Assembly (NCBI RefSeq): GCF_000484635.1
Contig: NZ_AXVM01000005.1
Location: 124,001-188,000, forward strand
Source of the DNA: Comamonas badia DSM 17552
Lineage (GTDB): Bacteria; Pseudomonadota; Gammaproteobacteria; Burkholderiales; Burkholderiaceae_C
Reading direction: 5' to 3'
DNA length: 64,000 nucleotides
Part shown: piece after piece, positions 17,342 through 26,866 of the stretch
Numbering within the stretch: position 1 is the first letter of the stretch
How the letters are laid out: the number at the start of each line of letters is the position of its first letter
The notes under the pieces: model-generated
What the model saw: only the letters and a program-made list of their open reading frames with translations
Database searches by the model: none
Told to the model about the DNA's origin: nothing
Program-made: the position numbers and the translations under genes

Positions 17342-18892
17342 CTACAGAAACAGGCGGTAGGCCGGGTTGTTCGTCTCTTCGATGTACGGATAGTCCAGCG
17401 CCCGCAAAAAGGCATCAAACGCCTGACCATCCTGCGGCGGCACCTGCAAACCGACGAGGATGCGGCCATAGTCCGCGCCCTGATTGCGGTAATGGAACAG
17501 CGAAATATTCCATGATGGCGCCATCAGGCTCAGGAATTTGAACAGTGCACCGGGCCGCTCGGGAAAGGTGAAGCGCATCAGCCGCTCATCGCGCGCCAGG
17601 TCGGAATGCCCGCCGACCAGGTGGCGCAGGTGCTCCTTGGCCATCTCGTCGTGCGTCAGATCGAGCGCGGCAAAGCCATTCTTCTCGAAAGTCCTGGTGA
17701 TTTTTTCCGATTCGCCCCGGCTGTGCGTTGAAAGCCCGACGAACACATGGGCACGTTTGGCGTCGCTGATGCGGTAGTTGAATTCGGTCACGCTGCGTGG
17801 CCCGCCCGGCAGCGCGCCCACAATCTCGCAAAAACGCCGAAAGCTCCCGCGCTCCTCCGGAATCGTCACGGCAAACAGCGCCTCGCGCTCCTCGCCCACC
17901 TCGGCGCGCTCGGCGACGAAGCGCAGCCGCCCGAAATTCATATTGGCGCCCGAGAGGATGGCGGCGTAGGTTTCGCCCTTGGTTTTGTGCGTGGCCACGT
18001 ACTGCTTGATCGCCGCCACGCCCATCGCCCCGGCCGGCTCGACGATGCTGCGCGTGTCGATGAAGATGTCCTTGATCGCGGCGCAGACCGCATCGGTATC
18101 CACGCGCACATAGTCATCCACCAGTGCCGAGGCGACGCGAAACGTCTCCTCGCCCACGATCTTCACCGCCGTACCGTCGGAAAACAGCCCCACGTCATCC
18201 AGGTGCACGCGCTGGCGTGCCTGCGCCGATTGCGCCATTGCGTCCGAGTCCAGCATCTGCACGCCAATGATCTTCACCTCGGGCCGTACCGCCTTGATGT
18301 AATTGGCCACGCCGGCAATCAGCCCGCCGCCGCCGATCGGCACGAAGACCGCATCCAGCCGGTTGCCACCGATCTGCTGCACCTGCTGCAGGATCTCCAT
18401 CGCCACCGTGCCTTGCCCAGCGATCACCTCGGGGTCGTCAAACGGGTGGATGAAGGTCAGCCCCTGCTCGCGCTGCAGCCGCACCGCATCGTCGTACGCG
18501 TCGGAATAGCTTTCCCCGGTCAGCACCACTTCGCCGCCCAGGTTCTTCACCGCGTCCACCTTCACCTGCGGCGTGGTGGTTGGCATCACGATCACCGCGC
18601 GGGTGTTCAGGCGCGCCGCGCTCAGCGCCACGCCCTGCGCATGGTTGCCGGCCGAGGCGCAGATCACGCCCTTGGCAATCTGCTCCGGGGTCAGCCCCGC
18701 CATCTTGTTGTAGGCGCCGCGCAGCTTGAAGCTGAACACCGCCTGCTGGTCCTCGCGCTTGAGCAGCACCTTGTTGTGCAGCCGTCGTGACAGCGCCTTG
18801 GCCGGCTGCAGCGCGGATTCGATCGCCACGTCGTACACCCGCGCCGTCAGGATCTTCTTGAGGTAGTCAGAGGGTGAAAGCGGCGCGGCCAT
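17342..18892 (-). CDS. ilvA: Threonine ammonia-lyase, biosynthetic
   Basis: A 516-residue PLP enzyme that deaminates threonine to 2-oxobutanoate, the first step of isoleucine synthesis. The PLP lysine is in SFKLRGAYNK (Lys56), and the phosphate-binding glycine loop is in VFVPIGGGGLIAGVANYIKA. Two C-terminal ACT-like regulatory domains (from about residue 335) fit the allosterically regulated long form. Start ATG 18892 (MAAPLSPSDYLKKILTARVY) agrees with the family. It converges on gspC and diverges from the OsmC gene. There is no visible leader peptide or attenuator. Confidence 0.96.
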   Translation of the reverse strand: MAAPLSPSDYLKKILTARVYDVAIESALQPAKALSRRLHNKVLLKREDQQAVFSFKLRGAYNKMAGLTPEQIAKGVICASAGNHAQGVALSAARLNTRAVIVMPTTTPQVKVDAVKNLGGEVVLTGESYSDAYDDAVRLQREQGLTFIHPFDDPEVIAGQGTVAMEILQQVQQIGGNRLDAVFVPIGGGGLIAGVANYIKAVRPEVKIIGVQMLDSDAMAQSAQARQRVHLDDVGLFSDGTAVKIVGEETFRVASALVDDYVRVDTDAVCAAIKDIFIDTRSIVEPAGAMGVAAIKQYVATHKTKGETYAAILSGANMNFGRLRFVAERAEVGEEREALFAVTIPEERGSFRRFCEIVGALPGGPRSVTEFNYRISDAKRAHVFVGLSTHSRGESEKITRTFEKNGFAALDLTHDEMAKEHLRHLVGGHSDLARDERLMRFTFPERPGALFKFLSLMAPSWNISLFHYRNQGADYGRILVGLQVPPQDGQAFDAFLRALDYPYIEETNNPAYRLFL

Positions 18893-18997
18893 GGGGGATG
18901 TTGCAGTGCAAAATACGGGGCCGCCATCATAGACCGCGCCGCGGATTCGCATCGTGTGCGAGACAATCGACCGATGGATTCACGAAAGGCACCCACC

Positions 18998-19447
18998 ATG
19001 GAATGCACCGTCAGCTGGACCGGCGCCGCAGGCACGCGCTCGGGCATGGGTTTTGTTGCGGAGACCGGCAGCGGTCACGTCATCGCCATGGATGGCGCGC
19101 CCGACGACGCCCGGCCGGAGAACGGCGGGCGCAACCTCGCCCCGCGCCCGATGGAAACCGTGCTCGCGGGGGCCGGCGGCTGCACCGCCTACGACGTGGT
19201 GTTGATCCTCAAGCGCGGCCGCCACGACGTGCGCGGCTGCAGCGTGCACCTGTCGGCCGAGCGGGCGACCACCGACCCCAAGGTCTTCACCAGCATCCAC
19301 ATGCAGTTCAGCGTCACCGGCCGGGCACTGGCGCGCGACGCCGTCGAGCGTGCGATCACGCTCAGCCACGAAAAGTACTGCTCGGCCATCGCCATGCTCT
19401 CGGCCACGGCGCGCGTGACCACCGGGTTCGACCTGATCGAGGCATGA
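18998..19447 (+). CDS. OsmC family protein
   Basis: A 149-residue OsmC/Ohr-type protein. The two redox-active cysteines of the family are visible in GGCTAYDVVLIL (after PMETVLAGA) and in SHEKYCSAIAML. ATG 18998 is preceded by aaagg at proper spacing, whereas earlier in-frame ATGs have none. This subgroup resembles YhfA-like OsmC proteins more than Ohr, so peroxide reduction is plausible but the substrate is unknown. It is divergent from ilvA and precedes the porin gene by about 210 bp with no clear shared promoter. Confidence 0.9.
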   Translation: MECTVSWTGAAGTRSGMGFVAETGSGHVIAMDGAPDDARPENGGRNLAPRPMETVLAGAGGCTAYDVVLILKRGRHDVRGCSVHLSAERATTDPKVFTSIHMQFSVTGRALARDAVERAITLSHEKYCSAIAMLSATARVTTGFDLIEA

Positions 19448-19661
19448 CGGTCCATAGCCGCAGCCGATCGTCGGCCTGTTGCCCAAGAACAACAAAAGAC
19501 CGGTCTTCGCGGCGTTTGTCGGTGAATTGCTTTGCGTATCCGCCCGGTCTCTGTTGCAATACGTAGAACTTCCCCACCAGGAGGTTGGCCCGGCGAGGCA
19601 GCGCTCGCATGGACAAAGTCTTTCAGGCCGGAGCCTTCTATTTAACCTTGGAGTATTGGTA

Positions 19662-20627
19662 ATGAAAAAATCTCTGATTGCCTTGGCAGTCTTGGGCGCC
19701 TCGGGTTTTGCGATGGCGCAATCGTCGGTGACTCTGTACGGTGTGGCAGATGGCGGTATCGGCAAGGCCCCCGGTGGAAAGACCGGTTTCGTCAGCTCCA
19801 ACAGCTACACCAACAACGGCGCTTCGCGCGTTGGCCTGAAGGGTGTTGAGGACCTGGGTGGCGGCCTGAAGGCTGGTTTCAACTTTGAAACCGGCTTGTG
19901 GATGGGCACTGGCAATGCCTACGGTGTGCGCACTGGTAAGGATCTCACCGGTAATGACAAGCTCGTCAATCAGTTCTGGAACCGTAATGCAATGGTGTTC
20001 CTCGGCGGCAGCTGGGGTCAGTTCACGATGGGGCGTTATTACACCCCGTCTTTCTCCGCGCAAACGGGTTTCTGGGAGCTGACAGGCGCGGCCAACTACT
20101 CGGTCGTGCTCAACACCTATCTTATTGGTGGTGATAGCGTGTGGCAAGACAACCAATTCCGTTATGACGCCCCCAACTTCGGTGGTCTGTCCGGAAGCAT
20201 TGCCTACACCACGAAGAATGACAACGCTGACTTGGCCACGGGCGTGACTCCCGGCTCCAAGTGGGCAGGTGCTGTGACCTATGCGAACGGTCCCCTGTCT
20301 GGCGCCCTGACCGTCAACAAGGTGCAAGGCCTGAAGACCGGCTGGAACTTGGGTGGCCGCTACAACATGGGTAACTTCATTGTTGCCGCGTCCTACAACG
20401 ATGCCCGCAGCGTTCGCCGCGGTATTTCTATCGGCGGCACGGCGATCTTCGGCGCTGCTTCGGCCACTCTGGATATCACCCGTGATACCAAGAATGCAGC
20501 TGGCAAGCGCACCAACTTCGTGTTGGAAGGCAAGTACAGCCTGTCCAAGCGTACCTTTGCGTACGCTGACTACCTGCGTGTCGACCGCCGGAACAGCTAC
20601 ACCATCGGCCTTCGCCACAACTTCTGA
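19662..20627 (+). CDS. General porin (betaproteobacterial trimeric type)
   Basis: A 321-residue outer-membrane porin. The signal peptide is MKKSLIALAVLGASGFAMA, followed by the diagnostic QSSVTLYGVADGGIG start of mature Gram-negative porins. It continues with SRVGLKGVEDLGGGLKAGFN, a PEFF-like loop region, and ends in an aromatic residue (YTIGLRHNF) as needed for BAM recognition. The ribosome-binding site ttggag lies upstream of ATG 19662. Base composition is visibly less GC-rich than neighbouring genes, as usual for highly expressed porins. The gene is monocistronic with its own terminator. Confidence 0.95.
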   Translation: MKKSLIALAVLGASGFAMAQSSVTLYGVADGGIGKAPGGKTGFVSSNSYTNNGASRVGLKGVEDLGGGLKAGFNFETGLWMGTGNAYGVRTGKDLTGNDKLVNQFWNRNAMVFLGGSWGQFTMGRYYTPSFSAQTGFWELTGAANYSVVLNTYLIGGDSVWQDNQFRYDAPNFGGLSGSIAYTTKNDNADLATGVTPGSKWAGAVTYANGPLSGALTVNKVQGLKTGWNLGGRYNMGNFIVAASYNDARSVRRGISIGGTAIFGAASATLDITRDTKNAAGKRTNFVLEGKYSLSKRTFAYADYLRVDRRNSYTIGLRHNF

Positions 20628-20665
20628 TGAAGCCGCTACCCTGTGGGTAGTGCCTGATTCAGCGA

Positions 20666-20689
20666 AAGCCGCCTTCGGGCGGCTTTTTT
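20666..20689 (+). terminator. Intrinsic terminator of the porin gene
   Basis: An aagccgcc / ggcggctt stem with a 4-nt loop (ttcg) followed by a run of six T. It is a classic rho-independent terminator about 40 bp after the porin stop and upstream of tal. Confidence 0.93.
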
Positions 20690-20739
20690 CATGAAGCAGC
20701 CCATGAAGCGGCTAGGCTATTGTGCAAGCGAGGTGAAAT

Positions 20740-21684
20740 GTGAACCAATTGCAGGCGCTCAAAAGCATGACCACCGTGGTGGCGGATACGGGCGATTTCC
20801 ATGAGCTTGCGCGCTTTGCGCCGCAGGATGCGACGACCAATCCCTCGCTGATCCTCAAGGCGGTGCAAAAAAGCGACTATGCGCCTTTGCTGCAGGCCAA
20901 CAAGGCGCGCTGGCATGAGCGCTCGCTGGATGAGCAGATGGACCGGCTGATCGTGCGCTTTGGCTGCGAGATCCTCTCCGTCATTCCGGGCCGCGTGTCC
21001 ACCGAGGTCGACGCGCGCCTGTCGTTCGATACCGAGGCCATGGTCACGCGCGCGCAGCAACTCATCGAGCTTTACGAAGCCGAAGGCATCCCTATCGACC
21101 GCGTGCTGATCAAGCTTGCCAGCACCTGGGAGGGCATTGAAGCCGCGCGGCGGCTGGAGGCGCGTGGCATCCATACCAACATGACGCTGCTGTTCTCCTT
21201 TACCCAGGCCGTCGCCTGCGCACAGGCCAAGGTACAGCTGATCTCGCCGTTTGTCGGCCGCATCTACGACTGGTTCAAGAAGGCAGCGGGCAGCAGCTGG
21301 GATGAAGCGGCGATGGCGGGGGCGAATGACCCGGGCGTGCAATCGGTCAAACGCATCTTTGACTATTACACGCATTTCAACATTGCCACCGAAATCATGG
21401 GTGCGAGTTTTCGCAATACGGGGCAGATTCGGGCGCTTGCAGGCTGCGATCTGCTGACGATTGCACCGGCATTGATGCAGGAACTGGGGGATAGCCAGGA
21501 ACCTTTGGCGCGTGCGCTGGGCGCGCAAGCCGCGCAGGCGGCGCGCGTGGATTTCGTGCAATTGGATGAAGCCAGCTTTCGCTTTGCGTTCAATGAAGAC
21601 GCAATGGCGACGGAAAAGCTCGCCGAAGGTATCCGCAGCTTCGCGGTGGATGCGCGCAAGCTGGAAGCGCTGATGCAAGCCTGA
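20740..21684 (+). CDS. tal: Transaldolase
   Basis: A 314-residue pentose phosphate enzyme that transfers a dihydroxyacetone unit between sugar phosphates. Signatures: [20 protein letters not shown] with the family DATTNPSL motif, and the Schiff-base lysine in [13 protein letters not shown], followed by [20 protein letters not shown]. The start is GTG 20740 (NQLQALKSM follows), preceded by a gaggtgaa ribosome-binding site. This is preferred over the later ATG because family members begin with this stretch. The stop TGA shares one base with the pgi ATG (TGATG), so the two are coupled. Confidence 0.96.
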   Translation: MNQLQALKSMTTVVADTGDFHELARFAPQDATTNPSLILKAVQKSDYAPLLQANKARWHERSLDEQMDRLIVRFGCEILSVIPGRVSTEVDARLSFDTEAMVTRAQQLIELYEAEGIPIDRVLIKLASTWEGIEAARRLEARGIHTNMTLLFSFTQAVACAQAKVQLISPFVGRIYDWFKKAAGSSWDEAAMAGANDPGVQSVKRIFDYYTHFNIATEIMGASFRNTGQIRALAGCDLLTIAPALMQELGDSQEPLARALGAQAAQAARVDFVQLDEASFRFAFNEDAMATEKLAEGIRSFAVDARKLEALMQA

Positions 21685-23282
21685 TGACCGTCTGTGACCA
21701 AACCCCGGCCTGGGCCGCGCTGGAGCAGCATTGGGCGGCTGACATCCAGTCGCTGGATCTGAGCGCGGCATTCGCCCAGGATGGCGACCGGCTGGCGGCG
21801 CTGTCACAGCAGGCGCCGCTGGTGTTTGCCGATCTCTCCAAAAACCTGATTCGTCCCGCCACTGAATCATTGCTGCGGCAATTGGCCGGGGAGTGCGGCG
21901 TACAGGCGTGGCGCGATGCGACGTTTGCCGGTGAGACCGTCAACACGACCGAAGACCGCGCGGCGATGCATTGGCTGCTGCGCACGCCTGCGGATGGCGG
22001 GCTGCTGGCGGCATCGCCCATAGCGCAGCACTGGAGCGCGACCGTGCGTGAGGCGCTGGCCGAGGTGCATGCCACGCTGGACACCATGCTGGCGCTGGCC
22101 GAACAGGTACGGCGGGATACCGCGATTACCGACGTGGTGCACATCGGCATTGGCGGCTCGCACCTCGGGCCTGAGGTGGTGGTGCAGGCGCTGGAAGACT
22201 GGCATGACGCCGGCAAGTGCCTGCATTTCGTCTCCAACGTCGATGGCCATGAGCTCGGCCATGTGCTGCGCCGTGTGCGCGCCGAGAGCACGCTGTTCAT
22301 CGTTGCCTCCAAGTCCTTCGGCACGGCGGAGACCATGCTCAACGCGCATTCGGCGCGTGCATGGTTTCTGGCGCAGGGCGGCAGCACGGATGCGGCGCGG
22401 CCGCTGTCGATCGCGCGCCACTTCGTGGCGCTGACCACGCAGGTGGAAGCCGCCGCGCGCTTCGGCATCACGCGCACGCTGGGTTTCTGGGACTGGGTGG
22501 GTGGACGCTATTCGCTCTGGTCGGCCATCGGGCTGCCGGTTGCGGTCGCCATCGGTGCAGAACGTTTTCGGGCGCTGCTGCAGGGTGCGCATGCGATGGA
22601 TGCTCATTTTTTATTGGCGCCTGACGCCGCCAATCTGCCGCTGCGGCTGGGCTTGCTGGATGTCTGGTACCGCAATTTTGCGGGAGCGCCGAGCCGTTGC
22701 ATCGCGCCCTACAGCCATGGCCTGCGGCGTTTGACGGCCTATCTGCAGCAACTGGAGATGGAGAGCAACGGCAAGCAGGTGACGCGCGCGGGCGAAGCGC
22801 TGGCGGTGCCGACGGCGCCCATCGTCTGGGGCGAGCCGGGCACGAACGGGCAGCATGCGTTCTTCCAGATGCTGCACCAGGGGCAGGACCTGATTCCCGT
22901 GGAATTCATCGCGCTGCGCCATGGCGGCAAATACCTGGGCGAGCACCACGAGAGCCTGGTCGTCAATGCGATTGCCCAGGCGCAGGCGTTGATGCTGGGG
23001 CGTGGCGGCGCCGCGCCCGAGCGCCGTTGCCCCGGCAACCGCCCCAGCACCTTTCTGCTGCTGGAGCAGCTCGATCCCGCCTCATTGGGCGCGCTGATTG
23101 CGCTCTACGAGCACCGGGTGTTCGTCTCGGGCGCGGTCTGGGGCATCAACAGTTTCGACCAGTGGGGCGTGGAACTGGGCAAGCAGCTCGCGGGCGATCT
23201 GCAGTCGCGCCAGGAGAGCGGCCAGTGGTGGGGCGTGGATGCCTCGACGCGCGGCCTGATGCAGCGCTTGCTTGGCGAATAA
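21684..23282 (+). CDS. pgi: Glucose-6-phosphate isomerase
   Basis: A 532-residue enzyme interconverting glucose 6-phosphate and fructose 6-phosphate. Family blocks include VVHIGIGGSHLGPEVVVQAL, SKSFGTAETMLNA, WDWVGGRYSLWSAIGLPVAV, and the C-terminal GINSFDQWGVELGKQLA. The catalytic glutamate region (GKQVTRAGEALAVPT) and the GTNGQHAFFQMLHQG loop are intact. It is coupled to tal by a 1-bp overlap, giving a small carbohydrate-interconversion operon. A terminator hairpin follows directly. Confidence 0.97.
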   Translation: MTVCDQTPAWAALEQHWAADIQSLDLSAAFAQDGDRLAALSQQAPLVFADLSKNLIRPATESLLRQLAGECGVQAWRDATFAGETVNTTEDRAAMHWLLRTPADGGLLAASPIAQHWSATVREALAEVHATLDTMLALAEQVRRDTAITDVVHIGIGGSHLGPEVVVQALEDWHDAGKCLHFVSNVDGHELGHVLRRVRAESTLFIVASKSFGTAETMLNAHSARAWFLAQGGSTDAARPLSIARHFVALTTQVEAAARFGITRTLGFWDWVGGRYSLWSAIGLPVAVAIGAERFRALLQGAHAMDAHFLLAPDAANLPLRLGLLDVWYRNFAGAPSRCIAPYSHGLRRLTAYLQQLEMESNGKQVTRAGEALAVPTAPIVWGEPGTNGQHAFFQMLHQGQDLIPVEFIALRHGGKYLGEHHESLVVNAIAQAQALMLGRGGAAPERRCPGNRPSTFLLLEQLDPASLGALIALYEHRVFVSGAVWGINSFDQWGVELGKQLAGDLQSRQESGQWWGVDASTRGLMQRLLGE

Positions 23283-23286
23283 AAAA

Positions 23287-23310
23287 ACCGCCGGCTTGGA
23301 CGCCGGCGGT
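23287..23310. terminator. Terminator between pgi and the PQQ dehydrogenase gene
   Basis: A 9-bp stem accgccggc / gccggcggt with a 6-nt loop. A run of seven A precedes it on the plus strand (T run for minus-strand transcripts) and tgcatttt follows. It sits between convergent genes and probably works in both directions, best for the minus-strand gene. Confidence 0.85.
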
Positions 23311-23334
23311 TGCATTTTCAGATAGGCGTTTCAG

Positions 23335-25425
23335 TTACTTGGGCCGTACCGCATCCGCCGTGCCCTGGATGAAGGCCTTGATGGCCTGCACATCGTCGTT
23401 GGAGAGCTTGCCGGTGAAGTCCGGCATGCCGCGCTCGAACGCCGGGCCCTTGAAGACGAACTTGTCCAGGTTGCTGATGATGCTGGCGTCGCGGTAGCCC
23501 AGGTTGGGGATGTTGCCGCCGCGGTCCACGCCCGGCACGCCGTGACAGAACAGGCAGTTGCCCACATACAGCGCCGCGCCGGCGTCGACCTTCTTGGGGT
23601 CGTACTCGACGCCCTGCACCAGTTTGCCCTGCTGGTAGGCGACGAAGTCCGGCATCTTGGCGTTGCCGCCGACGGCGAAGGTGAAGACCGTGCCCGGCCC
23701 CTGGTGCTCGGTGGCGCGGTTCATCAGGCCGTACACACCGCCCCAGCCGACGGCGACGGAGACGTACTGCTTGCCGTCCAGCAGATAGGTCATGGGCGCG
23801 GCCACCACGCCGGTGCCCACCGGGGTTTCCCAGAGCTTGCTGCCGTCCTTGGCGTTGTAGGCCGCCATGCGGCCGTCGGCCGTGCCCTGGAACACCAGGT
23901 TGCCTGCGGTGGTCAGCGTGCCGCCGTTCCAGGGCGAGACCTGCTCCACGCGCCAGGCTTCCTTCTGCTTGACCGGGTCCCAGGCGATCAGGCGGCCAAA
24001 GGGCTTGCTCTCGGGCGCAACGGCCGGCAGGAGCTTGGCCAGGTTCCAGCCCGTGCCCGACATGGGGAAGCCAGGCTCGGCCTTGTTGAACTTCCAGTCC
24101 TTGTTGTCCTGCATCACCAGCGGAATGTGCTGGGCCGGGAAATAGGCCAGCCCGGTCTGCGGGTTGTAGGACATCGGCATCCAGTTCTTGGCGCCGAACG
24201 GGCCGGGAATGGCGTCATAAGGCTTGTCGCCCTCGCGCGCGGCGGCGATCTCGATCGGGCGGCCGTTCTTGTCATAGCCGGTGGCCCAGTTCACCGGCAC
24301 GAAGTTCTTGGCCGAAATGAACTTGCCGTTGGTGCGGTCGATGACGAAGAAGAAGCCGTTCTTGGGTGCGTGCAGGATGACCTTGCGCTTCTTGCCCTCG
24401 ATGGTCACATCCGCCAGGATCATCGGCTGGGTGGAGGTGTAGTCCCAGTTGTCGCTGGGCGTTTCCTGGTAGTGCCACTTGTACTCGCCCGTGTCCGGGT
24501 TGATGGCGACGATGGAGGCGATGTAGAGGTTGTCGCCGCCGGCCGGGCTGCGCTCCTTGGAGGACCAGGGCGAGGCATTGCCGGTGCCGATGTACATGGT
24601 GTTCAGCTCGGGGTCGAAGGCCATGGTGTCCCAGACCGTGGCGCCGCCGCCATGCTCCCAGTACTTGCCGGCCGGATCCCAGGTCTTGGCGGCGTCCGCC
24701 ATGGCCTTGCTCTCGTAGGGCTTGGAGGGGTCGCCCGGCACGGTGTAGAAGCGCCATTTCTGCTCGCCGGTCTCGGCGTCGTAGGCGGTGATGTAGCCGC
24801 GCACGCCGTATTCGGCGCCGCCGTTGCCGATGATGACCTTGCCCTTGTAGACGCGCGGCGCGCCGGTGATGGTGTAGGAGCCCTTCTGGCCTTCGAAGGT
24901 GTTCTTCGACCAGACTTCCTTGCCGGTGGCGGCATCCAGCGCGATCAGCCGGCCGTCGTAGGCGCCGACGAAGACCTTGCCCTTCCACAGCGCCACGCCG
25001 CGGTTGACCACGTCGCAGCAGCCCTTGAAGCCCTCGGCTCCCTTGTTGACCTTGGGGTCGTAGGTCCACAGGCGCTCGCCGGTCTTGGCGTTGACGGCAT
25101 GCACCACGCTCCAGGCGGCGGAGACGTACATCACGCCACCGACGACCAGCGGCGTGGCCTCGATGCCGCGCGTGCTTTCCAGGTCGTAGGACCAGACCAG
25201 ACCGAGATCCTTGGCGTTCTTGGTGTCGATCTGCTTGAGCTTGCTGAAGCGGGTTTCGGCGTAATCGAGGCCGACGGAGGGCCATTGCTCGGTCTTGGCG
25301 GTGTTGGCCTGGATGGACGCGCCGTCAACGCCCTTGGCGGCCCAGCTGCTGCCCGCGGCCAGTGCGAACACTGCGGCCAGTGCGAACACTGCGGCCAGTG
25401 CCAGCGCGGAGGTGCGGATTCTCAT
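23335..25425 (-). CDS. PQQ-dependent alcohol dehydrogenase with cytochrome c domain
   Basis: A 696-residue periplasmic type II quinohaemoprotein alcohol dehydrogenase. It has a signal peptide (about 1-30, ending SSWAA) and an eight-bladed propeller with repeated tryptophan-dock motifs. The vicinal disulphide Cys136-Cys137 (GFKGCCDVVNRG) is present, as are the catalytic aspartate in PSDNWDYTSTQPM and the later PWNGGTLTTAGNLVFQGTAD. A C-terminal haem c motif CLFCH lies at residues 624-628. It oxidises alcohols and passes electrons to haem. ATG 25425 has a strong gaggag ribosome-binding site. The signal-peptide core carries an 18-bp tandem duplication. A regulator gene is divergent, 142 bp away. 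Confidence 0.94.
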   Translation of the reverse strand: MRIRTSALALAAVFALAAVFALAAGSSWAAKGVDGASIQANTAKTEQWPSVGLDYAETRFSKLKQIDTKNAKDLGLVWSYDLESTRGIEATPLVVGGVMYVSAAWSVVHAVNAKTGERLWTYDPKVNKGAEGFKGCCDVVNRGVALWKGKVFVGAYDGRLIALDAATGKEVWSKNTFEGQKGSYTITGAPRVYKGKVIIGNGGAEYGVRGYITAYDAETGEQKWRFYTVPGDPSKPYESKAMADAAKTWDPAGKYWEHGGGATVWDTMAFDPELNTMYIGTGNASPWSSKERSPAGGDNLYIASIVAINPDTGEYKWHYQETPSDNWDYTSTQPMILADVTIEGKKRKVILHAPKNGFFFVIDRTNGKFISAKNFVPVNWATGYDKNGRPIEIAAAREGDKPYDAIPGPFGAKNWMPMSYNPQTGLAYFPAQHIPLVMQDNKDWKFNKAEPGFPMSGTGWNLAKLLPAVAPESKPFGRLIAWDPVKQKEAWRVEQVSPWNGGTLTTAGNLVFQGTADGRMAAYNAKDGSKLWETPVGTGVVAAPMTYLLDGKQYVSVAVGWGGVYGLMNRATEHQGPGTVFTFAVGGNAKMPDFVAYQQGKLVQGVEYDPKKVDAGAALYVGNCLFCHGVPGVDRGGNIPNLGYRDASIISNLDKFVFKGPAFERGMPDFTGKLSNDDVQAIKAFIQGTADAVRPK
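25355..25401. repeat. 18-bp tandem repeat in the PQQ dehydrogenase signal peptide
   Basis: The unit gcggccagtgcgaacact occurs twice in a row (25355-25372, 25373-25390) with a partial third copy. On the coding strand it gives AVFALAAVFALAA, enlarging the hydrophobic core of the signal peptide. Confidence 0.9.
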
Positions 25426-25521
25426 GGGTGTGTCTCCTCGGAATGGTTGAAAATGAAGCCGCGCATAGCATCCGTGAGAATGCCGGATCCGCCATCTAAG
25501 GACTAACCCTGATGTCACTTC

Positions 25522-25538
25522 TGTCCAAAACTGGAACA
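25522..25538. promoter_or_regulatory. Possible operator, imperfect inverted repeat
   Basis: In the 142-bp divergent region between the dehydrogenase and the regulator gene lies TGT-N11-ACA, read as tgtccaaaactggaaca. It is an imperfect palindrome resembling the TGT/ACA-bounded sites used by AcoR/NtrC-type regulators. It is placed close upstream of the regulator start, where autoregulation could occur. The assignment is tentative. Confidence 0.3.
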
Positions 25539-25567
25539 CTGGCCCCGTCAGGAGGGCAGTAAGGCAT

Positions 25568-26788
25568 ATGTCTGTGAACTCTTTGGGCGCCACGGCCCAT
25601 GCACCCCATCAGCTTTTCGCGCCGACGCATGCCGAGCGGGTGCAGCGGGCGCGCATCGATTTCTTCGAACAAGGCCTGCGGCCTTCAGGCCTGGTCAGCG
25701 AGGCGGTGATCCAGTCGTGGATGCGCTGCCTGCGGGTGTCTTCCAACCAGCGGCAAAAGGTGGCTTTCGAGCCCGTGTCGGCCAGCCGCCAACATGCGGC
25801 GCGCGAGCGCAGCCGCGGGCTGCTGGAACTGGCGCAGCCGCCGCTGCAGACCCTGGAACAGGCTTTGAGCGGCACCGGCGCCCATGTGCTGCTGACCAAC
25901 GGCGACGGCGTGATGCTTTATGCCACGCCCGCGCCGCAGGGCCGCAGGATGCTGATGCATGGCGTGGCGCGCACCGGGGTGTGCGTGGCGGAAGCGCAGG
26001 TGGGCACCAACGCGCCGGGCGTGGTGGTGGCGACGGGAAAGGCCTGCACGGTGACGGCCTCGGAGCATTACTTCGAAGGGCTGCATGGGCTGCGCTGCGC
26101 CGCCGCGCCGATCCGCAATACGCAGGGGGCGCTGGTGGGCGTGCTGGATGTATCGGTGGAGAACCAGACCTTCGGCTTTGACCCGGCGGCCATGGTCGGG
26201 CTGTATGCCACGACGATTGAAAATGCCCTGCTGCGGGCGCAGGCGCGCGACCAGCTGGTGCTGCGCTTTCAGACGCATCCGTCGCTGCTGGACTCTCCGC
26301 TGGAAGGGCTGGCAGGCGTCGCGGCCGATGGAACCCTGGCCTGGACCAATGAAGCGGGCGCGCGCCTGCTGGGCTGCGCGGCGCCCGGGCCGCAGCAGAT
26401 GTCGGCCCTGGAGCTGCTGGCGACCGATATGCGCGGCCTGCTGGGCCTGGCGCATGCCGATGCGGCCCGGCCGCTGCGCCTGGCCAGCGGCCTGGGCCTG
26501 TGGGTGCAGGTGCGGCTGCGCGAGGGCGTGCCCCAGCTGCAGGCCTGGGAGCTGCCCGCGGCGCAGCCGCCGGCCGCCGCCGTTCAGCCCGTGGCGCGGG
26601 AACAGGAGCAGGAGCCCCAGCCTGCGGCGACGCTGCGCGCGCACAGCCGGCAGTTGATACAGCAGACCCTGGCGGAGCAGGGCGGCAATGTGCAGCGCAC
26701 GGCGCGCCTGCTGGGCATATCGCGCGGCACGCTGTACCGGCGCCTGCGCGAGCCGCAGTCTCCTGCGGATTCGTCTTCAGCCGTATGA
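25568..26788 (+). CDS. GAF-domain, Fis-type HTH transcriptional regulator lacking the AAA+ domain
   Basis: A 406-residue regulator of AcoR-like architecture. The N-terminal part has RARIDFFEQGLRPSGLVSEA and IQSWMRCLR, typical of this family. A GAF domain follows (about 75-215, HYFEGLHGLRCAAAPIRNTQ, VLDVSVE), then a PAS-like stretch, and a C-terminal Fis-type helix-turn-helix (QRTARLLGISRGTLYRRL, about 375-392). No GAFTGA loop or Walker motifs are present, so it cannot open sigma-54 promoters as AcoR does. It sits divergent from the PQQ dehydrogenase and probably controls it. The AGGAGG ribosome-binding site upstream of ATG 25568 is rather far (12 nt). Confidence 0.85.
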   Translation: MSVNSLGATAHAPHQLFAPTHAERVQRARIDFFEQGLRPSGLVSEAVIQSWMRCLRVSSNQRQKVAFEPVSASRQHAARERSRGLLELAQPPLQTLEQALSGTGAHVLLTNGDGVMLYATPAPQGRRMLMHGVARTGVCVAEAQVGTNAPGVVVATGKACTVTASEHYFEGLHGLRCAAAPIRNTQGALVGVLDVSVENQTFGFDPAAMVGLYATTIENALLRAQARDQLVLRFQTHPSLLDSPLEGLAGVAADGTLAWTNEAGARLLGCAAPGPQQMSALELLATDMRGLLGLAHADAARPLRLASGLGLWVQVRLREGVPQLQAWELPAAQPPAAAVQPVAREQEQEPQPAATLRAHSRQLIQQTLAEQGGNVQRTARLLGISRGTLYRRLREPQSPADSSSAV

Positions 26789-26866
26789 CTTCGTTGGTTC
26801 GCCTTGCCGTGCGTCAGCACTGCCTTCGGCGTCCCGCCTTGTCATCCGGCCGGATGCGGACCCGTA

